A stretch of DNA of 64,000 bases, taken from contig NC_060061.1 of NCBI RefSeq assembly GCF_020283565.1, positions 3,418,010 through 3,482,009 on the forward strand. The letters run 5' to 3'. The stretch's first letter is position 1. Every line of letters starts with the position of its first letter. This document shows, one piece after another, positions 24,401-35,929 of the stretch. The notes below the pieces were generated by a model that was not told where the DNA came from, made no database searches, and was given only the letters and a program-made list of their open reading frames with translations. This DNA is from Trifolium pratense. Its lineage: Eukaryota; Streptophyta; Magnoliopsida; Fabales; Fabaceae. Both the position numbers and the translations under genes were made by a program.

Positions 24401-26572
24401 TATTGACAAACTCTCGATGCTTCATGCATCGTGAATTTGAGGGGAAGTGTTAGATATTAGTTCGGGCTTATATCATTGGGCTTTTATGTTTCTAGTCTAG
24501 TAATTTTAGGTTTATTATATATTCTCTATGTAACCCTTATTTTCTCAAGCAATGCAATGGTAATGTTATGTAACCCTCGTTGCCTCTCTTGTTATTCTCT
24601 TAGTTTTGTATCTCTGATACTAACATGGTATCGAGAGCGTGGTTCGATCCTCCTTGAACCTATTTGTTGCCTCCGATGTTGTGTTCCCAAAACTTTGGGA
24701 ATGTGTTTGTTTGTTTGTTTTTATGTTGTCGTTGGTGTGTTCTTTGAAGTTTTGGTGCCTCTTTGATTCGGTGGATGTGCTTTGAAGTTCAGTGCTTTGA
24801 TCTTGTGCCATTGCCCATTGTGTTATAGTTTGTTTCTTTTCTCAATTAATTAATTGGCTCATATCTTGTTTTACGGTTTGTCCAGTTTCTTAATTTGGTC
24901 ATCACCTCTTGTTACAAATGGTTAGTAAACTTTGTTCCTATTGTTTGTCGCAATGGATTGTTAAGTGACATATTATCATCGCATCTCCCATTTTACGGAC
25001 CCTCCGCATTTCTAACAGCTTCATATGTCAGTGGAATTCTGCATGGTATGCCAAGTCACTCTGCAGCACCATCTCGTATCAACTCTATTTCTTCAGCCTC
25101 GAGAAATCTTCAAGCTGGTGTGGAGATACGTACCCCTACACCGCATCTATATATATCCTCAACATTTACACCATCTTCATGTGTCATTGGAATTCCACAA
25201 GGTATGCCAAGTCACCCTGTAACACCATCTCGTATCAACTCCATTTCTTCCGACTTTCATTAATAATTCTGGAAACATACGTTTCAGTCGATTCAACATA
25301 TGGTATTATAAATGCGTTCGAATGAACCCTATTTGATGATTCAAAAGCCTCTGGAGGGCCAGTGACATTGGAGTTTTCTTTGAGAAATAAAAACTTTTCG
25401 CGTAGATCCCACAACGTTGAATTAATCATTGCAGAGTGACTTGGCATACCATGCAGAATTCCACTGACATATGAAGCTGGTAGAAATGCGGAGGGTCCAT
25501 AAGTTGGGAGATGCGATGATAATATGTCACTTAACAATCCATTGCGACAAACAATAGGAACAAAGTTTACTAACCAATAGTAACAAGAGGTGATGACCAG
25601 ATTGAGAAACTGAACAAACCATAAGATATGAGCCAATTAATTAATTGAGAACCATAACAAAATGGCACAAGATCAAAACACTGAACTTCAAAACACATCC
25701 ACCGAATCAAAGAGGCACCAAAACTTCAAAGAACACACCAACGACAACATAAAAAAAACACATTCCCAAAGTTTTGGGAACACAACAGCGGAGGCAACAA
25801 ATAGGTTCAAGGAGGATCGAACCATGCTCTCGATACCATGTTAGAATCAGAGATAACAAACTAAGAGAGGCAATGAGGGTTACATAACATTACCATTGCA
25901 TTACTTAAAATTACTAGACTAGGAACATAAAAGCCCAATCTAACATACATAATTAACCACATGAATTGTGTTAACTATCTAAGTTGTCAAATTTGTGTGT
26001 CAAAATAACACGACCCTTTCTATTGCAGCAAATATGTAATCCCTTTTCTGTTGATGCATCACATCCATTATTTTTTGTCATTGTGCTTTCCCTCAGTTCA
26101 GAAAGGCCTTGCCAGAATAACTATGAACTTTCATATGAATTGGTTGATCTTAGCACAAGAATCATAAGGTCATAATCTGATTTACTTGTAACAGGTGAGC
26201 TTAGGTGGTCAAGAAATAATAGAAGGGCGCTTGTTGGCAGCACTGAGAGTACTCCTTGCAAGTGATATGGAAAGTGTACAAAAGCATGACCTCAACACAC
26301 TCAAGTCTTTAGATGCTGAGGCTCCTCTTGGTGTTGCAAATGATATCGCTGTATTTCGTACCTTGATTGCTCTGTGTGTCATTGCACTGGAACACTTTCC
26401 CACCAAATTAGTGGATGATGAAACTTTATTGAAGCAGGGTGCTTCAGGTTCAACAGAGTTAGCCATTCAGTTCAGAATCCAAAAGAAGTCTGTAATTATA
26501 GATGTAATGAGAAACCTCTCAAGGAAGGTAAAGCTTCTTTCATCAAAAGGGACAGTTACTGCTGAAGGCTAA
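21451..26572 (+). CDS. SET-domain protein lysine methyltransferase (Rubisco LSMT/SETD3-like)
   Basis: Five exons: 21451-21769, 22679-22845, 23325-23624, 23763-24026 and 26195-26572. They total 1428 bp, i.e. 475 residues plus stop. The ATG at 21451 is the first true one; upstream in-frame codons lack ATG. The SET part carries GLGLVAKEQIPIGTDLIVLP early, then LGWAMSAVSSRAF, PLIDMCNHSFNPNA (the NHS cofactor motif) and LLLCYGCLSNDLFLLDYGF (catalytic Tyr region). The last exon is the helical Rubis-subs-bind type C-terminus (GRLLAALRVLL, ALEHFPTK, YR-less FRIQKKSVI). Members transfer methyl groups from S-adenosylmethionine to lysine (or histidine) of non-histone proteins; plant ones are often plastidial. 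The third intron uses either a GC donor (AAG/GCATGT, giving VKVVAEK) or a GT donor six bases earlier. Intron 4 (2.2 kb) contains an inverted retroelement. Confidence 0.9.
21840..22580. repeat. SET intron 1 filled by AGCTTAT-type fold-back repeat
   Basis: Words such as AAGCTTAT, ATAAGCT, CTTATGAAAATAAGCT and CATAAGTTG recur on both strands through most of the 909 bp intron, with symmetric copies around 22230-22270 (AGTGCTTATCATGATAAGCACTTAT). This is a MITE-type fold-back sequence common in legume introns. Precise ends were not resolved. Confidence 0.5.
23666..23694. repeat. (CA)n microsatellite in SET intron 3
   Basis: About fourteen ACAC dinucleotide units between the donor at 23624 and exon 4. 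Confidence 0.9.
24448..25945. mobile_element. Inverted pair of copia-type LTR ends in SET intron 4
   Basis: A 178 bp LTR (TGTTAGATATTAG...GATACTAACA) at 24448-24625 is followed at once by TGGTATCGAGAGC, a tRNA-iMet-type primer binding site. The same LTR plus PBS occurs in opposite orientation at 25945-25839 (107 bp, internally deleted). The arms 24448-25065 and 25430-25945 are inverted copies around a 364 bp loop. The loop holds a direct repeat (GGTATGCCAAGTCAC and CACCATCTCGTATCAACTC each twice). No pol domain is present, so it is a dead derivative. It lies wholly within the intron. Confidence 0.8.
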
Positions 26573-28240
26573 GTGATATTTGAACACTCTGTCATGAATG
26601 AATCTCATGTCTTTTTGTTTTATTTAAGGACGTGAATCCTCTTATGTCTTGTCATGTGAAATTTGTTAGTATCTTTCTCTTCAGAGATAGTATCAAATGA
26701 TTGAGATCATATCAAAAGTTATTCATAGTACTTATGAAGAGACATAGTACAAATACAAGATTTCACTTGATATACTCGCATGAATTTTGACTATATTATG
26801 TTTTCTGTCAAGATACTCATTGTATTTTAATTCTACTACATTATTCTATTGCAGTCAATCATTGATATTCTTTTCATACAATTAATCATACTACTATTTG
26901 CATTTCACACTTATGATTTCTTAGCACTAGATAGTGTGAATATTTTGAAAATAGTTTTAAGAGTCGTGCATACCAATGTGGTGTCTTCTAGGTTTTTTGA
27001 TGTAGTATTTAAGAGGATTGGTTTTGCTTTTGCCCGTTTGTCTTGATTGAAACTATAATTATGAATGAAATGCATTAAGTTTGTTTCCGTAAAAAAAACA
27101 TAAAATATTATTCATGATTTACTAAAGAAAATAAAAAATCATTTATTAATAATTGATAAAATCAAGTTATGAAGATTGAAAAGGTGTAATAATAATTAAA
27201 GGGATATTCTAATGTTTGATCCTTGGATATTTTTTATTTGATGGCTTGTATTTTTTAGTGGCATAATATCACTAGTATGAGAAGATTTTCTTTCTAATTT
27301 TATTATTTTTGCAAATCACTGATTGCTACTTGTGATTTACCCTCTAATAAAATAATAGTATCTAGACCAAAATAATAGCAGTATATGGCAAATAGAATGT
27401 CATTGTTCAGATTTTATATACACTTATACTCTACCAGGAAAAAGAAAATACAGAAAATTACGTGTACAATGATTTGATTAATTCTATGTCTCCCTCACGT
27501 GAATAACAACCAAAGAATGTGTTTGAATACGTGGTGCTTGTGTTTTGTATCACGTGTTGTTTTATAATGAGATTCCGTATAGATCTAATCTAAGTAATTC
27601 CCATTCTAATCTCTTCTTCACTTTTAGAAGAGGAAGAAAAAATCATACGTCACTTGTAATACCAACAATTTCACCAATTTTTATTGTTGGCTTGACACGC
27701 ACAAACATAAAAAACAACACGTGTGCTGGACTCATGTTTTGTTGGTCAAAGATTCAAACTTCAAACTAAAATCCACACTTCTTGTGATTCAGCTATAGAA
27801 AAATTCTGTGAAACAAAATAATTTTAAAGATTAATATGTAAGATTATATTAGAACATGAATAAAAGTATAAGAAATTTTGTGTTGATACGAGGTAGTACT
27901 ATTAGATTTTCCTTGGACAAGACAACATAGGAATCCACGAATCAATTGAATAAACACTCACAAAAAAAAAATAATGAACCGAATGAATCATCATCATCAT
28001 AAGAAAAACAAGAACAAAGGAGGAAGAAAATATAATTTAGAGAAACCACGTACTAATTAATTTACCATGAGCACCAAAAACATGTACAAGAAAGTTCTCT
28101 AAGAAACATAAACTATTGAAATTGAAAATAAGAAATTAAGAAACAGATAGACATACAAACATGTCTCATCTGATGATCACTATATAGCCTAAGACTAAAA
28201 CTATTTTTCTAATATATGATTATGAATTAATCTGTAATAA
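26573..28240. other. SET gene 3' UTR and intergenic
   Basis: The first ~500 bases after the SET stop are AT-rich and likely include the 3' UTR. The rest is AT-rich with no gene or well-bounded repeat that could be supported. Confidence 0.4.
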
Positions 28241-28465
28241 TTAAGAGTGACCAAGAATAATAGTCCTCTCTGATAATCCAAGTGGTGAACGAGATTGAAG
28301 ACGTTTAACATCTTTGAGTCTTCTCATGTATAACTCTGTCTCTAATGATGGATGTTTGATTTTCTCAATTTCTTGTTTTATTTTTATCACTTGGCTATGA
28401 ACAGCAAGACCCTCTTCATCAATTCTCTTCATCTGAATCTCGTTGTTGTTGTTGTTGAGTTCCAT
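28241..28465 (-). CDS. Small plant protein of unknown function, SRSPLGL C-terminus
   Basis: One exon, 74 residues, starting at the only ATG (28465; the codon further upstream is TTG). After a short Asn run the chain is charged and helical (GLAVHSQVIKIKQEIEKIKHPS) and ends RLQSRSPLGLSERTIILGHS. I have a general memory that an Arg/Ser-Pro-Leu-Gly-Leu ending recurs in small plant proteins of unknown role, but no family name can be given. A TATA-like stretch (CATATATATATA, about 28539-28552) sits ~80 bp upstream on the same strand, which supports a real gene. No signal peptide or membrane segment is visible. Confidence 0.65.
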   Translation of the reverse strand: MELNNNNNEIQMKRIDEEGLAVHSQVIKIKQEIEKIKHPSLETELYMRRLKDVKRLQSRSPLGLSERTIILGHS

Positions 28466-28538
28466 TTTTTTCTCTTCTCTGAAAATCAAAATAGAGTTGT
28501 GGTTTTGCCTTTTGGTATAACCTATTGAAGGATATACG

Positions 28539-28552
28539 GTGGTATATATATA
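28539..28552 (-). promoter_or_regulatory. TATA-like box of the small gene at 28241
   Basis: TATATATA on the minus strand ~75-85 bp before the ATG, the spacing expected for a TATA box plus a ~50 bp leader. Confidence 0.5.
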
Positions 28553-28708
28553 TGCCCCCGGAAGGGAAATAAATAATAAACAAATTTAAATATATAACCA
28601 AAACAAATCAAAAGTCAAATCAAATATTTGTATGAAAAGTATATTTCCATAATGATAATAGAAAATAAATATTTTCGGTCAAAAAAAATATTGGAAAGAA
28701 AATTAAGG

Positions 28709-28710
<2 letters not shown>

Positions 28711-28777
<67 letters not shown>
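28711..28777. repeat. (AT)n microsatellite, about 33 units
   Basis: An uninterrupted AT run of ~67 bases. Open frames across it reading Tyr-Ile repeats are artefacts. Confidence 0.95.
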
Positions 28778-28779
<2 letters not shown>

Positions 28780-29135
28780 TAATTCTAAAAAGTTTGTCCG
28801 GTAGTAAAATAATAGATCTTGAAAACGAGATATTTCGAATTCGAGTTCCACCAACATTTTTAAAATGAGGTAGTGTAATACGGAAACAAATCTTCTCCCG
28901 TGTGGTTTTCAACTTAGTCGAAAATTAAATGGAGGTTCCCGCAATTGAACAGTAGGACCTCAACTTAGTCGGCTTTAGACCAGACATCGAGTTTTAAAAA
29001 AATAATATTATATATAATTTTCTTTCTTTTTTTATTACAATATTATATGATTTTCTACCAAAACGAACTACCACAACCAAATGTCACCCATAATAATTTA
29101 TATGTTGCTTTCATTTCTATAAATAAATAAATAAA

Positions 29136-29319
29136 GGGTTTTGCTAAATAGTGTTCCCGGCCACTCTTTAAGGATTCTATTTATAGAAATAATTTAATCA
29201 AAAAGTTGAACATTTCAATTCTCAATGCGTTGACTTCACACATTTTCATAATTTTTTTTATAAAATATTATTATTTAAAGGCTTAAAGAGTGCCCCGGAG
29301 GCACTATTTAGCATTTGCC
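29136..29319. mobile_element. MULE-type MITE (family A, copy 2)
   Basis: 184 bp with TIRs (TTTTGCTAAATAGTG and the complement of CACTATTTAGCATTTG) and a 9-bp flank ATAAATAAA on both sides (29127-29135, 29320-29328). The interior shares GCGTTGACTTCAC with copy 3 at 57254. Because the flank is simple sequence, the TSD alone is weak, but it agrees with the other copies. Confidence 0.8.
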
Positions 29320-31530
29320 ATAAATAAATAAATATTGTTCTTCTCACCGTGCAATTTTGATTCAAAGCCAAAGTCACACCATAACTGTTCTGACTAAACC
29401 ATAGTAGTAATTGTTATTGACCAAAATTCATTATTTATTTATTTTTTATGATGATATTTGTATGTAGTTCAGGCCACAATTCCACAGCTGGAATTGAGAA
29501 ATGGCCTTGACAATATAATAACTGAAACAAAAACAGACAATCGTTAACGATGATTAATCATTGTCGGAGAATTTAAGTCACATAATGATACAAAAAATCT
29601 AATATTAAGAATTTAAATGTACAATTTTCAAAAACTGTTTTCCATATGTATCTTTTCAAGGGCATGTTAACATTTTCCAAAACACAATTATCTAAAAACA
29701 GAGATATTAATCATATTTGCTTAAAAAAAAATATTAATCATATTTATTACAGTGTAATTTTATCATTTTGAAAAAATATTAAGGCACATGTTACTTTTAC
29801 AGAGAACATAACTAAGGTATATAAAGTCAAATACAAAATATTTTCTTGTGTATTCAATGTTAAGTATGTTTTTTAATTTTGTCACATTTTTATAATACTG
29901 TATTAAAAAGAAAAGTGTTTGACCAACCTAAATTACTGTATAAGCAATCAATAATGACTGAGATTGGTATTGAATTTTTATTGTAAGAGAAATAAGTGTA
30001 CGAATACAGTGAAAAATAAATAAATAAATAAAAAAATAAATGGAAGTTGGTATTGAATTGAATGTATATCATAATAAAGTACTCCTATATAATAATTGAA
30101 TTGAATCAGACTTGGTGAGTTTCTATTGGGTCACGTGTCTTATGTTATTGTCGTTTTAGATATCGTGGCCATGGATGGAAGAGGGTGCCAGGGTGGTAGC
30201 ATTTGAATGTTGTGGAAACCATATTACTCTCAACTCACTACACTACATAAGGGACAACTTATGGTCATGGAGCATACTCTATCCATAATTCCATAATAAT
30301 AATAATAATAATAATAATAATATAATAGTAGCAGAAAAAATATTTCATGAAAATTTGGCGGGTTTCTTCCACGTGTTCGACCACTCTTCACTTATCATCC
30401 AAGAATCTTATACTTTTTAACAAAAAAAATTTCATGGAGCTACTAGCTTGAGTCAATGTTAACTTTAACTTTTGAAATCTTTCCTTTGCAAATTTCAGCC
30501 CTTCTAATACTACTAATACCAACAAATTTATTAAAACCACCCCATTATTTACTTAGATGATCTGTAGTAAGACCACCACATGTAACCAAAAAAAAAAAAA
30601 AAAGACCACCACATCCCACTCCCCATTTTATTTCTATTTAGAATTATAATAATTATTTTTTAGTCAGATCTTTAAAGATTTTTAATGCGGATGTTCCTAT
30701 TTTATATTCTTGTGCTTGCAAATTGGCTGCCTAATTAATTAGTGCATGTTTATTTGGAAATTCTTATTTAAAAATTATAGTAAGGGACTATTGTACCGTG
30801 TTTTAACTGCATACCACCGCTCCTTTTCTGACAATATCGATATTTATCTTCTTTGCATCATGTCTACAATGAAAAACGTTGTTCTGTATACACACGCTCC
30901 TAAACTGCCACATGCATGCTTTCTTATTATTTTCCTTTCTTTTTTGCCAAACAACTAGTACTTGCTGGGCTGTATTGTGGATATATTGGGTCAAGTGGGA
31001 CCCATTTTAGAGTATTTGATGGGTTGTATGGATATTTAAAAAATGTAGGTGAGTTATTTAAATAATTGGGAAGTATAAAGTAATATAAAATATTAAGTAG
31101 GATCCATTTAAAGAACTCAAATGAGTTTGATGAATGTGGGTGCTCTAAGGGTTAATTAGTTACCATGAATTGTACAGTATGTGGTCTATTTGCAACGCAT
31201 CAAATTGTTTTACCAATGATTCATAAACGTGTGAAAGGTACGTTTAGGAGACCGTTCAACTTGGTTAAAGATAAAATAAGTTGACCTATATGTCAAAAAA
31301 AAAAAAAAAAGAAAAGAAGTTGACCTATGTAATCTAATCGCACCTAGTAAATGCTAGTGAAACTTTGCCAATAAGCACGTTTATTTGAGATGAGTAAATC
31401 AATATTTTTATGAAAAGGCTCTTGTTGCTACGTGTTCATAGAAGTGCACATACTATGGTCCGTTGGTTCAACAAAGAGAATGGAATGAATTTTAATTTGG
31501 GGGTGGTGGGAGAGATTTCAGTCATTTAAG
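29320..31530. other. Intergenic, AT-rich, no gene seen
   Basis: Contains an (ATA/AAT)n run at 30292-30320 and poly-A patches. No coding exon, RNA gene or bounded repeat could be supported. Confidence 0.4.
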
Positions 31531-31539
31531 TCAGCTCAC

Positions 31540-33350
31540 GCATCGGGTGGCTCATGATTTAGCTTAGACAACTCCTCAATTGTAGACGTGGTACGGTGCC
31601 TTTTAAATACCTTGGGCTCCCGATCGGGACGAATCCAAAAAGCTTGGCTACTTGGGATCCCCTTATTCAACATCTTCGGAAAAAGTTGTTTACGTGGAGA
31701 AATAAACATATAAGTCTAGGAGGTAGAATAATTTTGATTAATGCGGTGTTGAATGCGATCCCGATTTTTTATCTCTCTTTTATAAAAATGCCGGTTAAAG
31801 TGTGGAAGAAAGTGGTGCGGATTCAAAGAGAGTTTCTTTGGGGGGGGGGGGGTGGGGGTGTGAGAGGTGGCAATAAGGTTAGTTGGGTGAAATGGGCGAC
31901 GGTGTGTAAAGAAAAAAGCAAAGGAGGCCTAGGGGTGCGAGATGTTAGAATTGTTAATTTAAGTCTTTTAACTAAATGGCGTTGGCGCCTTCTTCTTCCC
32001 GGGAGGGCGCTTTGGAAGGATGTTTTAGTGGCGAAGTATGGGAGACACATTCTTACTAATGTGGATTGGAGTGGTGTTAGAATTCCTACCATGGCGTCAA
32101 AATGGTGGAGGGATATTTGCTCTTTGGATAAGGTGGTGGAGTCTAAAAATTGGTTAGTAGAGTCCATGGTTCGTCGTTTGGGAAATGGTAATGCTACTTA
32201 TTTTTGGACTTCTATTTGGATCGGTGATGTATCTATTTCGGCGTGTTTTCCCCGTTTGTTTTCTCTCTCTAATCAAAAGGAGAGTATGATAATTGAACTT
32301 TGTGAGTATGATGGGGAGCGTTGGAATTGGACTTTCTCGTGGCGGAGGGCTTTATTCCTTTGGGAGGAAGAACTTGCAATGCGTTTGAGAGATCTCTTGG
32401 CAACGGTGAATTTATTAATGGAGGATGATGGTTGGAATTGGGTTCCGGATCCGAAAGGGGTGTTTTCGGTAAAATCTACCTATCTTCACCTTGTTGATGA
32501 ACTTCGGTCCGGGGAGTTGTTGGAAGATGGTAAGGCGATGATTTTTTATCATATTTGGGATAGTCCGGCTCTGTCTAAGGTTATTGCCTTCTCTTGGCAA
32601 CTTCTTCATGATCGGATTTCTACTAGAAGTAATCTTGCGGTTCGGGGAATTTTAGTTGTGGATGTTCCTTGGGAGTGTGTGGGGTGTGTGGGAAGTGTCG
32701 AATCATCCATTCATCTCTTTTTGCACTGTCCTAGTGCTTTGAAGGTGTGGTATGATATTTTTAGGTGGCTTGGATTATTATTGTGATCCCTCCTTCGTTA
32801 TTTTCGCTTTTTGAGGTGTTGAGGGCATCGACGAGGAATGTCAAGATTCGTAAAGGATTTTTGTTGATTTGGCATGCTACAATTTGGTCTCTTTGGAAGG
32901 CGCGGAATGGCTCTATCTTCGCGAACGGATCTTTTGCCCCTCACGATATTGTGGAGGAGATAAAGGTCACGAGCTGGAAATGGAGTTTAGCAAAATTAAA
33001 ATTGTCTCCATGTATGTATTATGAATGGACATGGGACCCCGGAGATTGCTTACTGCGCTAGTTTTCCTTTTGGTGGGTTTTTTGGTGCTGTGCTGTGCTG
33101 CTGTAGCATGGCATTTTGGCTTCTGCGGGTGTTGCCTTTGTGTGTTTTAGGCTGCCTGCCTGTTCTGTTTTGTTTAGGGTGGAGTTTTTGTAAGCCTTTA
33201 TATGTTTGATCTTTTTGTTGTAGTGGGGGCAGGCTTTGCCTTGATGGTTTCGGGTCTCTGTAATGTTTCTTTCCTTTTGCTGCTTCTAGTACTCCTTGTT
33301 CTAGAGTAAGCTTTAATAATATTTGCTGATTCAAAAAAAAAAAAAAAACT
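31540..33350 (+). pseudogene. 5'-truncated LINE (non-LTR retrotransposon), frameshifted
   Basis: A 396-residue frame (31596-32783) starts within the reverse transcriptase C-terminal part (FKYLGLPIGTNPK, WDPLIQHLRKKL, GGRIILINAVLNAIPIFYLS). It runs through KGGLGVRDVRIVNLSLL into the zinc-binding zf-RVT region (FSVKSTY, AFSWQLLHDRISTR, CVGCVGSVESSIHLFLHCP). Around 32770-32780 the frame shifts: the continuation (IVIPPSLFSLFEVL, LIWHATIWSLWKARN, WDPGD) is in another frame to 33061. A G-run (about 31841-31852) may be another slippage site. The tail has TTTGCTGATTC and poly-A to 33348, a typical LINE 3' end. The endonuclease, most RT motifs and ORF1 are absent. Insertion duplication was not found. 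Confidence 0.9.
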
Positions 33351-33403
33351 CGTTTTATTGCTAGTCCCTAAGTTTATAACTATTGTTCACCTTATATTGA
33401 AAC

Positions 33404-34357
33404 GGATTTGAATCCTCTTAATTTTTATTTCTCTCAATCTCTCTCAACAATTAATCCTAGCCATTATTTTAAATCTAATGATGTAAATAGAAAAACACCT
33501 CCATAAATAAAAATAGTAAAATACCCTATAACAATTAGGGTATTGCTAACATGTGCCATAAGGGACATGTTAATGAGCTTAAAATGGAAATTTTGTATTG
33601 AAAAAATCAAGATTTTGACTTTATAAAAGTTGAATACACAACTTTTGAGACTAATTTTCTACATTAAGTATCTTAGAATGTGCCTTTAGGACACATGTTA
33701 CCTTTTTCCTAACAATTAAATTCCCTAATTTAGAATTTGTCTTTTTTCAATAGTATATGATTGACTTTAAATCCCCTATTTTTTTTATTCCGATAAAAAT
33801 TTAATATATTTTCTTCCTACAAAAATGGTATTATCTTTTTGTATATTGCTTGCGTTATAACTCTATATTCTTATTATTTATGTTAGTAGTAGTAGAATAA
33901 AACTAATTACAAGAACAATAGGAAAAACTCGTGGAAAGTTTTTTTGTTACAATATTAATTTGTATATTAAAATTTGTATATATGATCAACATAATTTTTG
34001 GTAAGACATAATTTAATTAAGCTTCAAAAAAAAAAAATTCAATTTCAATTTTTTTAAAATAATAATCAAATTTCAAACTTTAATTCTAGAGTTTTTCAAT
34101 TTTTTAATAATAAATATATCTCAATTTTATATTTTAATATCTCACAAAAAAAAATAAAATAAAATAAAAGGTGTTAAAAGAAACAAAACTCATCAACCCA
34201 AAAATAAAAAAAATAAAAACATAACTCTTGTTATGGTGTATTTCTATTTATGGATGAATTTTTCTCTTTCTACCGTTAGATTAAATATAGTGACTACTGG
34301 CTATGATTTATGGTTGAGAGAGATTGAGAGAAATAAAGATTGAGAGGATCCAAGTCC
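33404..34357. mobile_element. ~950 bp TIR element containing a nested MITE
   Basis: The left end GGATTTGAATCCTC, followed by ATTTCTCTCAATCTCTCTCAA and CTAGCCATTA, is matched by the complement of 34245-34357 (GGACTTGGATCCTC, ATTTCTCTCAATCTCTCTCAA, ATAGCCAGTA). The TIRs are thus ~100 bp. The interior is AT-rich and non-coding, and holds MITE family A copy 4. No target duplication was recognised. Confidence 0.6.
33538..33709. mobile_element. MULE-type MITE (family A, copy 4)
   Basis: 172 bp, TIRs GGGTATTGCTAACATGTG and the complement of CACATGTTACCTTTTTCC, and a perfect 9-bp TSD TAACAATTA (33529-33537, 33710-33718). Confidence 0.85.
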
Positions 34358-35450
34358 AATTTTTCATATAGGTAGAAGAAGCTAGTAAAAAAAGTATGGA
34401 AAATAAACCCTCGTTTAGTAGACAGCGATTAGAGTGCATAAGCCCCTTTAGAGATAGGGGCGAGTACCACACGAGCTCGTAATTCAAGTACGGAACGAGC
34501 GATGGGGCCATGGGTCATGAAAGAGGTTGACCCCCATCCCCTTTCACTATATATATGGAGTGTTCAAAGTTCGATTTCCGATTCCTACATATATAGTGTA
34601 ATGTTCCTATCTTTCGGTTCAGCTTAACTTAAATCGGTTCACGCTAAAATGTTTAACCAAACTTGCGCATAATTGAATAGAACTTTGGGATCATAGTTGG
34701 TTAGGAAATTTCCTAGGCTGAAGCTAGGTGACTAAAACATGTGGAAGAAATAGAAGAGTTCAGAAAGAGAAAAGTCTTTTCTTTCACAACACAAAAATTG
34801 GTGACTAATAAAAATTGTAGTGCTTAATCATAATTGGTTCAGTGGTGATTGTTCGATCACCTGCAATTGCGATGAGAAAAAAACTGAAATTATTTAATGG
34901 CGGAACTGACCCACAAATTAAATTAAACTGATGGTGAAATAATAAAAAAATTGTAGTGTTTATATAAACTCTTCAAATTTAATGTTGTTATAATATTCTA
35001 AAAATTAAAATATATTAATCATATGCATTTATTTATCATTCTATTTAAAATACTTCAAAAAAGTGAAAGATTTTAATATTCATTTCTCTGCTTCCCTCCT
35101 TCCAAAATATCGAACAAACAACACTTAACTGATTAACTCTAGTTCTAGTATGAAGTGTTTGGCCAAAAAAGTTAATGTGATAAAATAAATAGCTCTGTCA
35201 AGTACTAGCTACGTGATAAAGAAATCATCGCAGATAAACTACTCAAATAAATTTAAAGTATTCAATAAATAAATATAATAAAACAAAGTTATATGAATAA
35301 CTTTTAAATTGTAAAGCTAATTAGTTGGCATAACAATGGGATTCTTCAGCTATGAGTAATGGATGTAACTATTTGGTTTGGTCATCAACAAAAAAAAAAA
35401 CTGCTAAGCTACTTTATTAGTAAAAAAGAAGCTAAAAAAAAATTCTACAA
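34358..35450. other. Intergenic, no gene seen
   Basis: AT-rich except for a GC-richer piece at 34430-34550 of unknown origin. Nothing codes recognisably. Confidence 0.4.
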
Positions 35451-35451
35451 C

Positions 35452-35706
35452 TTAATGCTTGTGCTTATGCCTATAAAGATCTTCCTTAGTCTCCATGCAA
35501 AGATGCGCCAGGCGATCTGCCGCTCGATTGCCCTTCCTATATAGGAACTCGAATTTTAGATCACGATTCTTTTCCTGAAATTTAAAATTTGATAGATTTC
35601 CTCGTGTTTGGGGATTTCCAAAGTTTTTTTTGTTTATTTTGTCAACTAGACTCTCACAGTCACAGTCACAGTCACTAATGACTCTAAGCCCTAACTTCTC
35701 GGTCAT
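35452..35706 (-). pseudogene. RNase H-like fragment (RVT_3 type)
   Basis: 84 codons reading ...LGLRVISDCDCDCESLVDKIN...DLKFEFLYRKGNRAADRLAHLC. The pattern (SD-x-ESLV early, RxxNRAADRLAH late) is the end of the reverse-transcriptase-associated RNase H domain found in LINEs and in domesticated fragments. The N-terminal part with the first catalytic Asp is missing. An inverted copy of part of this fragment follows at 35741-35925. Confidence 0.7.
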
Positions 35707-35925
35707 CTCTAGGCCGGAAATACTGCGATTATTTCCGGTCTAGAGAAGGCCGAGAAGTGGGTTTAGTAACATAAAAGTAATTGGTGACTTGACGCAATAC
35801 AAAAAAAACTTTGGAAACCCCAAACACAATGAAATCCATCAAATTTTAAATTTTAGAAAAAGAATCAATAATCTAAAATTCGAGTTTCTAAAAGGATAAT
35901 CGAGCGGCGGATGGTCCAGCTCATT
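35508..35925. repeat. Long inverted repeat (hairpin) from an RNase H fragment
   Basis: Arms ~35508-35722 and ~35741-35925 are inverted copies. The shared stretches are CCGCTCGATT, AACTCGAATTTTAGAT, AAATTTAAAATTTGAT, GTGTTTGGGG, TTTCCAAAGTTTTTTTTGT, CACTTCTCGG against AACTTCTCGG, and CTCTAG(G/A)CCGGA. The loop is only ~18-20 bases (near AATACTGCGATTATTT). Confidence 0.8.
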
Positions 35926-35929
35926 TTGG

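Noticed and set aside
28615..28912. Open frames reading Tyr-Ile repeats
   Set aside because: They are translations of the (AT)n microsatellite.
31596..33061. A host reverse-transcriptase-like gene
   Set aside because: 5' truncation, frameshift near 32775 and a poly-A tail mark a dead LINE copy.
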